A DNA stretch of 12,129 nt from Nocardioidaceae bacterium (lineage in GTDB: Bacteria > Actinomycetota > Actinomycetes > Propionibacteriales > Nocardioidaceae): the NCBI GenBank assembly GCA_013696365.1, contig JACCYS010000340.1, forward strand, positions 1-12,129, given 5' to 3'. A model generated the notes under the pieces. That model did no database searches, was not told where the DNA came from, and saw only the letters and a program-made list of their open reading frames with translations. Shown piece after piece: positions 1 through 7,784 of this stretch (positions within the stretch are counted from its first letter, which is position 1; every line of letters begins with the position of its first letter). A program made the position numbers and the translations under genes.

Positions 1-1
1 C

Positions 2-1054
2 CAACGCACCAAGACGTTCCGGACACGCAAGGATGCGCGGGCGTGGCTGACGACGACCCGCTCCAAGGTCGACAGAGGCAACTACGTGCGGCCGGGCAAG
101 GAGACGGTCGACACACACCTCGACTCCTGGCTCGAAAGTAAACGGCTGGCTGGAAAGAGGCCAGCAACCATGCGATGCTACGCCGACGCGCTGCGGCCGG
201 TGCGGACCCTGCTCGGGACCAAACCTCTACAGGCACTCAAGGCGGAGGACGTGGAGACCGTCAAGGCCGCGATGCTGAACGGGACCGCTCGACGGATCGG
301 GACCGAGGGCAAGTCCCTGTCGGCACGAACTGTGAACCTCATGCTGGGGACGCTGCGACAGGCTCTCGACCAGGCGGTCAGGCGCGGCAAGGTGATCCGT
401 AACGTCGCCGCGCTCGTCGACCATGCCGCCGGAGAGGCGCGGCCCGGCGCGGCTTGGTCGCCGGCCGAAGCGGCGGCGTTCAAGGCAGTGGCCGGTTGGG
501 ATCGTCTGCACGCAGCCTGGCTGTTCACCTGTTGCGGGCTTCGTCGTGGAGAGGTGCTCGGGCTTGAATGGGACCGCGACGTCGATCTCGACGGAGCCAC
601 TGTGACTGTCACGGTCAGCAGGACCTCAGTCGGTGGGGAGATCGTGGAGGGACCACCGAAGACTCGACGCGGTGCCCGTACGTTGCCGCTCGACGCAGCG
701 ATGGTCGCCGCGCTCCGCAGACTAAGGCAGCGCCAGAGTGAGGAACGACTCGCGGCAGGTCCGGCGTACGAAGGCAGCGAGGGGAAGGTCGTGGTCGACG
801 AGATCGGCCGGCCGCCCCGGCCTGAGTGGTACTCCGACATGTTCGCCAAGATCGCTCGGCAGGCTGAGGTGCCCGTCATCCGCCTGCATGACGCGCGGCA
901 CACCTCCGTCACCATCATGCGCAGCCTGGGCATCGCCGCCCACGTCGTCGCCGCCTGGCATGGCCACGACGAGGCTGTGATGGCTCGGACGTACACACAC
1001 ACGTACTTGGACGAGATGCGCTACGCGGCGCAGCGGCTGGCTGACAACTCGTGA
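2..1054 (+). CDS. Tyrosine-type site-specific integrase (5' end outside window)
   Basis: A phage-type tyrosine recombinase that would integrate or excise a mobile element by strand exchange at an attachment site. The open frame runs from base 2 to the TGA at 1052-1054, so the start lies upstream. The GTG at 86 falls inside conserved sequence and is not a credible start. The first visible residues (KTFRTRKDARAWL) resemble the end of an AP2-like arm-binding domain. A SAM-like core-binding domain follows (about 95-400), then the catalytic domain. The catalytic set looks complete: Arg of CGLRRGEV (542-544), Lys/Arg region PKTRRGARTLPL, HDARH box (His 887-889, Arg 896-898), the WHGHDE box, and nucleophile Tyr of ARTYTHT (992-994). 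About 350 residues are present, so perhaps 30-60 are missing. Codon use is looser than in the genes to the right (for example AGT and AAA codons near 135-140), which fits transfer. It points at the 3' end of tRNA-Arg 74 bases downstream, its probable target. Confidence 0.93.
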   Translation, partial: QRTKTFRTRKDARAWLTTTRSKVDRGNYVRPGKETVDTHLDSWLESKRLAGKRPATMRCYADALRPVRTLLGTKPLQALKAEDVETVKAAMLNGTARRIGTEGKSLSARTVNLMLGTLRQALDQAVRRGKVIRNVAALVDHAAGEARPGAAWSPAEAAAFKAVAGWDRLHAAWLFTCCGLRRGEVLGLEWDRDVDLDGATVTVTVSRTSVGGEIVEGPPKTRRGARTLPLDAAMVAALRRLRQRQSEERLAAGPAYEGSEGKVVVDEIGRPPRPEWYSDMFAKIARQAEVPVIRLHDARHTSVTIMRSLGIAAHVVAAWHGHDEAVMARTYTHTYLDEMRYAAQRLADNS

Positions 1055-1128
1055 GAGAAGCGGCGCCGAAGGTGTGCGGAGGTGCCACTTTTGGACTATG
1101 GAAACCACCTCTGAGCTGGCTTTTTAGT

Positions 1129-1170
1129 TGGCGCGCTCGGAGGGATTCGAACCCCCAACCTTCTGATCCG
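1129..1170 (-). other. Probable attachment site (att) in the 3' half of tRNA-Arg
   Basis: Inferred from layout. Elements using tyrosine integrases commonly insert at the 3' half of a tRNA gene, with the integrase gene next to the junction. Here the integrase ends 74 bases from the tRNA 3' end, and the intervening stretch (1055-1128) is less GC-rich than the chromosome to the right. The exact core cannot be set because the second copy of the repeat would lie outside the window, to the left. Confidence 0.45.
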
Positions 1171-1204
1171 TAGTCAGATGCTCTATCCGTTGAGCTACGA
1201 GCGC
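1129..1204 (-). tRNA. tRNA-Arg(ACG), CCA end encoded
   Basis: On the minus strand the sequence folds as a full cloverleaf. The acceptor stem GCGCTCG/CGAGCGC pairs perfectly, the anticodon stem is TCTGA/TCAGA around loop CTACGGA (anticodon ACG), and the T-arm carries GGTTCGAATCC. The discriminator is G, followed by CCA at 1131-1129, so the 3' end is encoded. This tRNA reads CGU (and CGC/CGA after A34 to inosine conversion). A plausible -10 box TAGACT lies upstream at 1234-1229. The 3' end faces the integrase gene, so the tRNA probably doubles as an integration site. Confidence 0.95.
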
Positions 1205-1228
1205 AGGACCGTCGCCGGTCGGCCGCCG

Positions 1229-1234
1229 AGTCTA
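1229..1234 (-). promoter_or_regulatory. Candidate -10 box of the tRNA-Arg gene
   Basis: TAGACT on the minus strand, 24 bases before the first tRNA base, fits TAnnnT and gives a start point about 18 bases upstream of the mature 5' end. I see no convincing -35 hexamer, so the call is weak. Confidence 0.3.
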
Positions 1235-1269
1235 GCGTGACCAACGGCGGGCCGGGTGAACGGTCGGGC

Positions 1270-1782
1270 TCACTGGCTGATGTCGGCGAGCAGCCACGGC
1301 TCCGCCGGCGCCGACCGGTGGATGACGGTGAGCCGGCCGCTGCGCTCCAGGATGACCGACTCCACCTGGTCCGGGCGCCGCACGCCCGCAGCCCGCAGCT
1401 CCTGGCGCAGATCATCGACGGTGACGTGCGCACGGCACATGTTGTCGACCAGCAGCTGCTGCCGGCTCACCAACAGCACCGGCGGGGGGCTCACGACGCG
1501 CTCGGCGGCCGGCCGGCGACGCAGCAGCCAGAGCAGGCCGCGCAGGGTGAACAGCGTCAGCAGGGCAACGATCCCCCGGGCCAGCGTCGGGGTCACGAGC
1601 AGCGCGGTCCGGCCCATCACGGCACCCGCCATCACCAGGCAGCCGAGGTCGACGGCGGAAAGCTGCGCGATGCTTCGCGGACCGACCAGGCGGACGAGTA
1701 GCAAGAACGTTAGGTACATCACCGCGGTGGCGAGCGCGACCAGCAGCACGTCCTGCCAAGACGCGACAAGCTCTTCGAACAT
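1270..1782 (-). CDS. DUF421 (YetF-like) membrane protein
   Basis: A 170-residue inner-membrane protein of the DUF421 family; no biochemical function is firmly known. The start is ATG at 1782-1780, preceded by GGAGG (1792-1788) with five bases of spacing. The longer open frame up to 2067 is rejected because it runs into the divergent gene and has no conserved content. Three hydrophobic helices span roughly residues 10-31, 42-62 and 65-86 and end in a positive LLRRRP stretch, which suggests a cytoplasmic C-terminal domain. That domain has the family pattern: a PPPVLLVSRQQLL strand-helix, a VTVDDLRQELRAAGV helix, then SVILERSGRLTV. Its length suits the short actinobacterial members. It is divergent from the S55 gene with 152 bases between, and is followed on the same strand by tRNA-Arg. 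The family call is confident and the role is unknown. Confidence 0.85.
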   Translation of the reverse strand: MFEELVASWQDVLLVALATAVMYLTFLLLVRLVGPRSIAQLSAVDLGCLVMAGAVMGRTALLVTPTLARGIVALLTLFTLRGLLWLLRRRPAAERVVSPPPVLLVSRQQLLVDNMCRAHVTVDDLRQELRAAGVRRPDQVESVILERSGRLTVIHRSAPAEPWLLADISQ

Positions 1783-1934
1783 GGTGGCCTCCGACCCGTC
1801 GCGAACTGCTCCGTCTGCCGGATGCTCTCGCAAACCGCCGAAAACTCCCATGGCAACCGAATCGACCCGGCCGGCGTCTATAGGTTGTCGCGGTGCCGCA
1901 CTAGGCGGGTGCCGCCCTCGCTGGGGAGGCACCC

Positions 1935-3740
1935 GTGTCCGTCTCATCTCGCCCCCGGTTGGCCCGCGCCGCCGTGGCCACGCTAGGCGCCATGGCGGTG
2001 GGCAGCGCAGCCTTGGTGCCGGTGACAACGGCGACCGCAGGTCCCGGGGATAGCCCGGACTGTCCACTGGTCAAGCCGGTCAAACGCCTCGCCAGCGGCG
2101 ACCCCGTCACCGCCCGTACGGTCAGCAAGGGCACCAGCGCCGACTCGCTGACCGGTGAGGTCGTTGGCGTCATCGACGGCGGTATCAGTCCCAGCATCGA
2201 CATGATCATGGTCAAGCTCGAGGGCTCCCGGGTGACCGACGCGGCCGGCAATGTCGATGCCGGCATCTGGGCCGGCATGTCCGGCTCGCCGGTGTACGCA
2301 GCGAACGGCCGACTGATCGGCGCCGTGTCGTACGGCCTGTCGTGGTCGCCCAGCGACTACGCCGGCGTCACCCCGGCCGCTGCGATGTACGACGTCATGG
2401 GCAGCTCCGGCGCCAAGCAGGCCACGGTTGCCGACGAGGTGGATGTGCCGGCCGCGGTCGAACGGCAACTGCGCGCCGACGGCGTGCAAAGTGCCAGCAC
2501 ACAGCAGTTCGAACGGCTCCCGATGCCGGTCTCGGTGTCGGGCGGGCTGTCCGCCAAGCGACTTAAGCAGACCTTCGACAAGACGACGGTCGACGACTCG
2601 GTGCAGCTGGTCACCGGCCGCGGCGGCGCAATGCAGTCAGCCGAGTCAGGTGAGATGTTCGCCGGCAGCAACCTGGCCGCCTCGCTGTCGTACGGCGACG
2701 TGACCTTTGCCGGTGTGGGCACCACCACCGCGGTGTGCGGCAAGCAGGTGGTGGGCTTCGGGCACCCGATGATGTGGTCCGGTCCGTCCCAGATGACGAT
2801 GCATGGCGCCGACGCGCTGTACGTGCAAGCCGACAAGGTCTTCGGCTCCTTCAAGGTGGCCAACCCGACCGCGCCGGTCGGGTCGATCACCAGGGACCAG
2901 TTGGCAGCGATCGGCGGCCGGACTGGCGGCACTCCCGAGACCACCAAGATCGCCTCCAGCACCACGTTCGGCGCGAAGTCGCGTGCTGGCAAGACGTTCG
3001 TCAGCGTCCCGGAGTGGAGCGGCTTCATCGCCGCCATCCACAACCTCATCAACGGCGACGACGTGTACGACGGAATCCGTGGCGGCACCGCGCAGATGGG
3101 CTGGGCGATCACCGTGCGGCGAGCATCAGGTGATCTGGTCACCATCAACCGCAAGGATATGGCCACCAGCAACTGGGACATCACCTACGAGAGCCCCTGG
3201 GGTATCTACTCCGACGTCGAGCGGGTCATCCGCAACCAGTTCGAGGACGTGCACGTCACCCGGGTCCGCTCCGACACGAACTTCGACGAGCGGGTGCTGT
3301 CCGGCAGCATCAGCAAGGTCGAGGCGCGCCAGGGCGGGGCATGGCAGACGCTGAGCCGGCGCGACCAGCTGCGCGTGCAGGGCGGCTCGACGCTCAAGCT
3401 GCGGATCACCGTCAAGCCGGGCGCCGACAGCGACGCGGTCAAGCAGCGGGTGCGCTCCAGCATCCGGGTGCCCGGGTCCGACCAGCGCTGGGCGGAGCTG
3501 ACCGTCACCGGCGGGGCCAGCATGTGGCAGCGCCCGCGCGGGGTGAAGTCGTTCGACAGGCTGGTGGCGTGGCTGGAGGCTCAGGCACCTGGCAACAGCG
3601 TCAACGTCCGCGTACACACCGGCGGCGGGGGCGAAGGCTTCAAGGCGTCCGCGTCCGGGGCCAAGACCACCTCCGTCCAGGCCGAGACCAAGGCAACCGT
3701 CCGCGGGGGCAAGTACTTCTCGCTGCGGATCGTGAACTGA
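1935..3740 (+). CDS. Secreted SpoIVB/S55-type serine peptidase-like protein
   Basis: A 601-residue exported protein of the family annotated as SpoIVB peptidase S55 domain proteins. The GTG start is set by GGGGAGG at 1923-1929, five bases upstream. Residues 1-36 form a signal peptide: Arg-rich start, hydrophobic core, then TATAG with likely cleavage near Ala35. The Ser motif GMSGSP is at 114-119, after a GEVVGVIDGGISP strand region (74-86) and before GRLIGAVSYG (125-134). A second conserved block has the His motif GFGHP (274-278) followed by KVANPTAPVGSITRDQ (307-322), which resembles the region after the His motif in SpoIVB. In SpoIVB the His precedes the Ser, so the order here is reversed. 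Cys43 and Cys268 could form a disulfide outside the cell. The C-terminal 250 residues look beta-rich and I do not recognise them. The substrate is unknown and activity is inferred only from motifs. There is no sign of sporulation genes nearby. Confidence 0.82.
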   Translation: MSVSSRPRLARAAVATLGAMAVGSAALVPVTTATAGPGDSPDCPLVKPVKRLASGDPVTARTVSKGTSADSLTGEVVGVIDGGISPSIDMIMVKLEGSRVTDAAGNVDAGIWAGMSGSPVYAANGRLIGAVSYGLSWSPSDYAGVTPAAAMYDVMGSSGAKQATVADEVDVPAAVERQLRADGVQSASTQQFERLPMPVSVSGGLSAKRLKQTFDKTTVDDSVQLVTGRGGAMQSAESGEMFAGSNLAASLSYGDVTFAGVGTTTAVCGKQVVGFGHPMMWSGPSQMTMHGADALYVQADKVFGSFKVANPTAPVGSITRDQLAAIGGRTGGTPETTKIASSTTFGAKSRAGKTFVSVPEWSGFIAAIHNLINGDDVYDGIRGGTAQMGWAITVRRASGDLVTINRKDMATSNWDITYESPWGIYSDVERVIRNQFEDVHVTRVRSDTNFDERVLSGSISKVEARQGGAWQTLSRRDQLRVQGGSTLKLRITVKPGADSDAVKQRVRSSIRVPGSDQRWAELTVTGGASMWQRPRGVKSFDRLVAWLEAQAPGNSVNVRVHTGGGGEGFKASASGAKTTSVQAETKATVRGGKYFSLRIVN

Positions 3741-3757
3741 CCGAGCGGATCCACCAC

Positions 3758-3815
3758 GACGGGGGTGACCCCGCGGATTGTGAGCATCTTCACCAACCGC
3801 GGGGTCGCCCCCGTC
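3758..3815 (+). terminator. Long GC hairpin after the S55 gene
   Basis: A 19-base arm at 3758-3776 (begins GACGGGGG, ends CCGCGG) pairs with 3797-3815. The only non-Watson-Crick pair is one G-T, and the loop is 20 bases. It lies 18 bases after the TGA of the S55 gene and before pckG. There is no U-tract, which is common for actinobacterial intrinsic terminators. It probably isolates the protease gene from pckG. Confidence 0.75.
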
Positions 3816-3939
3816 ACGTCCAGGGGTCTACGGTGACGGCATCGGAGTCCGTGATGTGGACACCGTCGACTCAGCCGTCGGGGCGGGTCGGTATGGATGC
3901 CGGTTAGATGCCCCGGGAGACGAAGGGGACGACCGCGCG

Positions 3940-5811
3940 ATGACCGCAGAGACCGCTACCACGAGCAGCGACGCCTGCCCCGGCGACCAGGCCGGCGAGC
4001 CAGCGGGCTTGGCGGCCTACCGCAGCCGACACGACGGGCTGCAAGCCTGGGTCGACGAGGTGGCCGCGCTCACCCAGCCAGACCAGATCCATTGGTGTGA
4101 CGGCTCCGACGAGGAGTGGACTGGGCTCACCGACGGGCTCGTAGAGACCGGTACCTTCGTCCGGCTCAACGACGACGCCAAACCGAACTCGTTCTGGGCA
4201 GCCACCGACCCCAGCGATGTGGCGAGGGTTGAGGACCGGACGTTCATCTGCTCCGTCGACGAGGCCGACGCCGGCCCCACCAACAACTGGATGGATCCCG
4301 GCGAGATGAAGGCGACGCTGACCGAGCTCTACCGCGGCTCGATGCGCGGTCGCACGATGTACGTCATCCCGTTCGTGATGGGCCACCTCGAGGCCGATGC
4401 CCCGATGTTCGGGGTCGAGATCACCGACTCCGGCTACGTCGTTGCCTCGATGCGGGTGATGACCCGGATGGGCAAGAAGATCCTGGCTCGGATGGAGGAG
4501 TTGGACGCCCCCTTCGTGCCGTGTCTGCACTCGGTCGGTGCACCGCTCGAGCCCGGCGAGAGCGATGTTGCCTGGCCCTGCAACGACACCAAGTACATCG
4601 TGCAGTTCCCCGAAGAGCGCGCCATCTGGAGCTTCGGCTCCGGCTACGGCGGCAACTCGCTGCTGGGCAAGAAGTGCTACTCGCTGCGGATCGCGTCGGT
4701 GATGGCGCGCGACGACCGCTGGCTGGCCGAGCACATGCTGATCCTCAAGCTCACCTCACCCGAGGGGGTGGTCAAGTACATCGCCGCCGCCTTCCCCAGC
4801 GCCTGCGGCAAGACCAACCTCGCCATGCTCGAGCCCACCATCCCCGGCTGGCAGGTCGAGACGCTCGGCGACGACATCGCCTGGATGCGCTTCGGCGACG
4901 ACGGCCGCCTGTATGCAGTGAACCCCGAATACGGCCTTTTCGGGGTTGCCCCCGGCACCGGCTGGCACACCAACCCGAACGCGATTCGCACAGTCGCCGA
5001 GGGCAACTCGGTGTTCACCAACGTGGCGCTGACCGACGATGGTGATATCTGGTGGGAGGGAATGACCGACGAGCCGCCGGCGCACCTGACCGACTGGCAC
5101 GGCGAAGACTGGACGCCAGACAGCGAGCAGCCGAGCGCGCACCCCAACAGCCGGTTCTGCACCCCGATCACCCAGTGCCCGATCCTCGCGCCCGAATATG
5201 AGGACCCGCAGGGCGTCCCGATCGACGCCATCCTGTTCGGCGGGCGACGCAAGACCACGATCCCGCTGGTGACCGAGGCCCGCGACTGGGCGCACGGAAC
5301 GTTCCTCGGCGCGACCCTGTCGTCCGAAACCACCGCAGCCGCTGCCGGCGAGGTCGGGCTGGTGCGCCGCGACCCGATGGCAATGCTGCCGTTCATGGGC
5401 TACCACGTGGCCGACTACCTCGGGCACTGGATCGATATCGGCAAAGACCACGACCCCGCAAAGCTGCCTGCCATCTTCTACGTCAACTGGTTTCGCCGGG
5501 ACGCCGACGGCGGCTTCTTGTGGCCGGGCTTCCGGGAGAACAGTCGGGTGCTCAAGTGGGTGGTGGAGCGCATCCAAGGCACCGCTGACGCGATCGAGAC
5601 GCCGATCGGGCATGTGCCCACCATCGACAGCCTGGACACCGACGGCCTGGACACCACCGACGAGGCGATCACGCAAGCCCTGGCGGTCGACGAGCAGGAG
5701 TGGCAGGCAGAGCTGCCGTTGATCTCGGAGTGGTTCGAGTCGCTGGGAGACAAGCTGCCCGCCGTGCTATGGACCGAGCTGGATGGGCTGAAGGCGCGGC
5801 TCGACGGCTGA
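3940..5811 (+). CDS. pckG: Phosphoenolpyruvate carboxykinase (GTP)
   Basis: Cytosolic enzyme converting oxaloacetate and GTP to phosphoenolpyruvate, GDP and CO2, the entry step of gluconeogenesis (EC 4.1.1.32). The 623-residue protein matches the usual GTP-type length of about 600-620. I chose ATG at 3940, with AAGGGGA at 3923-3929 ten bases upstream. The frame is open back to a GTG at 3856, but those 28 residues are low-complexity and not PEPCK-like. The diagnostic kinase-1 loop FPSACGKTN is at residues 285-293 with the reactive Cys at 289. Substrate-binding RGSMRGRT begins at residue 132. Further conserved blocks are GDDIAWMRFGDDGRLYAVNP, the Gly-rich PGTGW, NVALTDDGDIWWEG, ILFGGRR, and the guanine-site region NWFRRDADGGFLWPGF. 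No key residue is missing. It follows a hairpin terminator and precedes an amylosucrase-like gene by 40 bases on the same strand, so the two may be partly cotranscribed. Confidence 0.97.
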   Translation: MTAETATTSSDACPGDQAGEPAGLAAYRSRHDGLQAWVDEVAALTQPDQIHWCDGSDEEWTGLTDGLVETGTFVRLNDDAKPNSFWAATDPSDVARVEDRTFICSVDEADAGPTNNWMDPGEMKATLTELYRGSMRGRTMYVIPFVMGHLEADAPMFGVEITDSGYVVASMRVMTRMGKKILARMEELDAPFVPCLHSVGAPLEPGESDVAWPCNDTKYIVQFPEERAIWSFGSGYGGNSLLGKKCYSLRIASVMARDDRWLAEHMLILKLTSPEGVVKYIAAAFPSACGKTNLAMLEPTIPGWQVETLGDDIAWMRFGDDGRLYAVNPEYGLFGVAPGTGWHTNPNAIRTVAEGNSVFTNVALTDDGDIWWEGMTDEPPAHLTDWHGEDWTPDSEQPSAHPNSRFCTPITQCPILAPEYEDPQGVPIDAILFGGRRKTTIPLVTEARDWAHGTFLGATLSSETTAAAAGEVGLVRRDPMAMLPFMGYHVADYLGHWIDIGKDHDPAKLPAIFYVNWFRRDADGGFLWPGFRENSRVLKWVVERIQGTADAIETPIGHVPTIDSLDTDGLDTTDEAITQALAVDEQEWQAELPLISEWFESLGDKLPAVLWTELDGLKARLDG

Positions 5812-5839
5812 CCGGGTCCGCTCCGCATCGGCGGTCGTC

Positions 5840-5845
5840 TAGCAT
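5840..5845 (+). promoter_or_regulatory. Candidate -10 box for a leaderless amylosucrase transcript
   Basis: TAGCAT ends exactly six bases before the GTG at 5852. This is the spacing expected if transcription begins at the G of the start codon. No Shine-Dalgarno sequence precedes this GTG. I see no clear -35 box. Confidence 0.45.
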
Positions 5846-5851
5846 CCAGCC

Positions 5852-7765
5852 GTGACTGAGCTCGCCCGCCGCACCGAGCACTGGCTGCCCGATCTGCGAG
5901 CGGCCTTGCGCGGGCTCTACGGCGAGCGCGCCGCAGCGGTAGAGGCTCAGCTGCTCACCGCCATCGGTGCCGATGAGCGCACGCGGTCGGCTGTCCTGGC
6001 GGAGCGCGACCTGGCCCGAGAGCTGGCGCCGGACTGGTTCCAGCAGCCCGGCCGGATTGGCTACATCGCCTACGCCGACCGGTTCGGGGGCACCCTCAAA
6101 GGGGTGGCCAAGCGGGTCCCTTACCTGCGCGAGCTCGGCGTCGACGTACTGCACCTGATGAGCGTGCTGCGCCCCCGTGCCGGCGAGGACGACGGCGGCT
6201 ATGCGATCGACGACTATCGCGACGTCGCCCCGTCACTCGGGACCCTGGACGACCTGCGAACCCTCATCCACACCATGCATGACGCCGGGCTCAACCTGGT
6301 GCTGGACCTCGTGATGAACCACACCTCCGACGGGCACGCCTGGGCCCAGGCGGCGATGGCAGGCGACGAGGAAGCGCTCGCGCACTACCTCACCTACCCC
6401 GACGCTGCACTGCCCGCCGCGTTCGACGCCACCCTGCCCGAGGTCTTTCCCGACTTGGCGCCAGGCAACTTCACCTTCGTGGAGCAGCTCGACCGATGGG
6501 TGTGGACCACGTTCAACCGCTTCCAATGGGACCTCAACTGGTCAAATCCCACCGTGCTGGTGGAGATGAGCCGCAACGTGCTCTTCCTGGCCGACCTCGG
6601 CGTTGATGTGCTGCGACTCGATGCGGTGGCCTTCACCGGAAAGCGGATGGGCACGAACTGCCAGAGCCAGCCGGCCGCCCATCTGGTCGCGCAGGCACTG
6701 CGGGCAGTTCTGGGCATCGGCGCGCCGGCCACGATCCTGCTGGCCGAGGCGATCGTTGCGCCGGGCGACCTGGTGCCCTACCTCGGCCGGCACGAGCGGG
6801 AGCGCCGCGAGTGCGATCTTGCTTACCACAACCAGTTGATGGTGCTGGGGTGGTCGATGCTGGCCGAGGGCCGGACCACCCTCGCCCGGACTGCCTTGGA
6901 ACGGATGCCCGCCCCGCCGCAGCGCACCGGCTGGCTGACCTATGTGCGCTGTCACGACGACATCGGCTGGGCGATTGACGACACCGATGCCGCCACGGTG
7001 GGGGGTGACGGGCAGGGGCACCGCGACTTTCTGTCGGCGTTCTATCGCGGCGACTTCCCGATGTCGTTCGCTGAGGGTGAGCCGTTCGGAGTGAACCTCG
7101 TGACCGGTGACGAGCGCACCTGCGGTGGCACCGCAGCGCTGTGCGGGATCAGTCAGGCGCTGCGTGGTGGCGACGGGGCCGCGCTCGACCTGGGCGTGCG
7201 GCGGCTCCTCGCGCTGTACGGGCTCGCCTTCGGGTGGGGTGGCATACCGATGATCTACATGGGGGACGAGGTGGCCCACGCCGACGACACCGCCTACCGC
7301 TCGGACCCCGAGCGAGCACACGACAACCGGTGGCGACAGCGACCGCATCTGGACGACGCGGCGGTGGCGCGCCGACACCAAGCCGGCAGCGTCGAGAGTC
7401 GGGTCTGGCAGGGCGTGCGCCGGCTGGCCGCCGCCCGTGGGGAGTGCCCCCCACTCCACGCAGGCGGCTCCGTGCGCCCCATCTGGGTCGGGGACGAAGC
7501 AGTGTTCGGATGGCTGCGTGAGCACCCACGGCACGGCAAGCTGGTCGGTCTGCTCAACGCAACCCCGCTGACGCGGACCCTCGCCAGTGACGCCCTGCCT
7601 GAGCTCAGCACCGCGGCCGCGTCCACCGTCACCGACGTTTTGGATCCGCTTGACGCGTCGGTGCGCTCGGGTCGGGCATTCAGTCTGCAGCCGTACCAAG
7701 TCCGATGGTTGACCGCCGAGTCAGAGTTGGCGACCAGCCCCGTTAGCGCGCCGGCTCCGGCATAG
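5852..7765 (+). CDS. Amylosucrase-like GH13 subfamily 4 glucosyltransferase
   Basis: Predicted to use sucrose as glucosyl donor, releasing fructose and building or extending an alpha-1,4-glucan (EC 2.4.1.4). The 637-residue length is close to the Neisseria polysaccharea enzyme (about 628-636). An alpha-helical N-terminal region (1-60) is followed by a GH13 barrel starting at IGYIAYADRFGGTL. Visible catalytic residues are nucleophile Asp257 (RLDAVAF), acid/base Glu299 (LAEAIV) and transition-state Asp369 (RCHDDIGW). The pair that makes the -1 pocket sucrose-specific in amylosucrase is also present: Asp114 (EDDGGY) and Arg493 (DNRW). The family block GGIPMIYMGDEV is intact, and the protein ends LQPYQVRWL like the beta C-domain of homologues. 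The Neisseria acceptor-site Arg226 (TLREIF) is Pro196 here (TLPEVF). No signal peptide is seen, so it is probably cytosolic. Start is GTG 5852 without an SD. Sucrose hydrolase is a possible alternative activity, since the two share the catalytic site. Confidence 0.9.
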   Translation: MTELARRTEHWLPDLRAALRGLYGERAAAVEAQLLTAIGADERTRSAVLAERDLARELAPDWFQQPGRIGYIAYADRFGGTLKGVAKRVPYLRELGVDVLHLMSVLRPRAGEDDGGYAIDDYRDVAPSLGTLDDLRTLIHTMHDAGLNLVLDLVMNHTSDGHAWAQAAMAGDEEALAHYLTYPDAALPAAFDATLPEVFPDLAPGNFTFVEQLDRWVWTTFNRFQWDLNWSNPTVLVEMSRNVLFLADLGVDVLRLDAVAFTGKRMGTNCQSQPAAHLVAQALRAVLGIGAPATILLAEAIVAPGDLVPYLGRHERERRECDLAYHNQLMVLGWSMLAEGRTTLARTALERMPAPPQRTGWLTYVRCHDDIGWAIDDTDAATVGGDGQGHRDFLSAFYRGDFPMSFAEGEPFGVNLVTGDERTCGGTAALCGISQALRGGDGAALDLGVRRLLALYGLAFGWGGIPMIYMGDEVAHADDTAYRSDPERAHDNRWRQRPHLDDAAVARRHQAGSVESRVWQGVRRLAAARGECPPLHAGGSVRPIWVGDEAVFGWLREHPRHGKLVGLLNATPLTRTLASDALPELSTAAASTVTDVLDPLDASVRSGRAFSLQPYQVRWLTAESELATSPVSAPAPA

Positions 7766-7784
7766 GTCCGATACGACCCCGGGG

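Noticed and set aside
178..1002. Long open frame on the minus strand (274 codons) under the integrase
   Set aside because: It is the antisense shadow of a recognised integrase in GC-biased DNA; low-complexity Ser/Arg/Thr content and no domain.
3856..3939. Upstream GTG extension of pckG
   Set aside because: The extra 28 residues do not resemble PEPCK. The ATG at 3940 has a purine-rich SD-like stretch and gives normal length.
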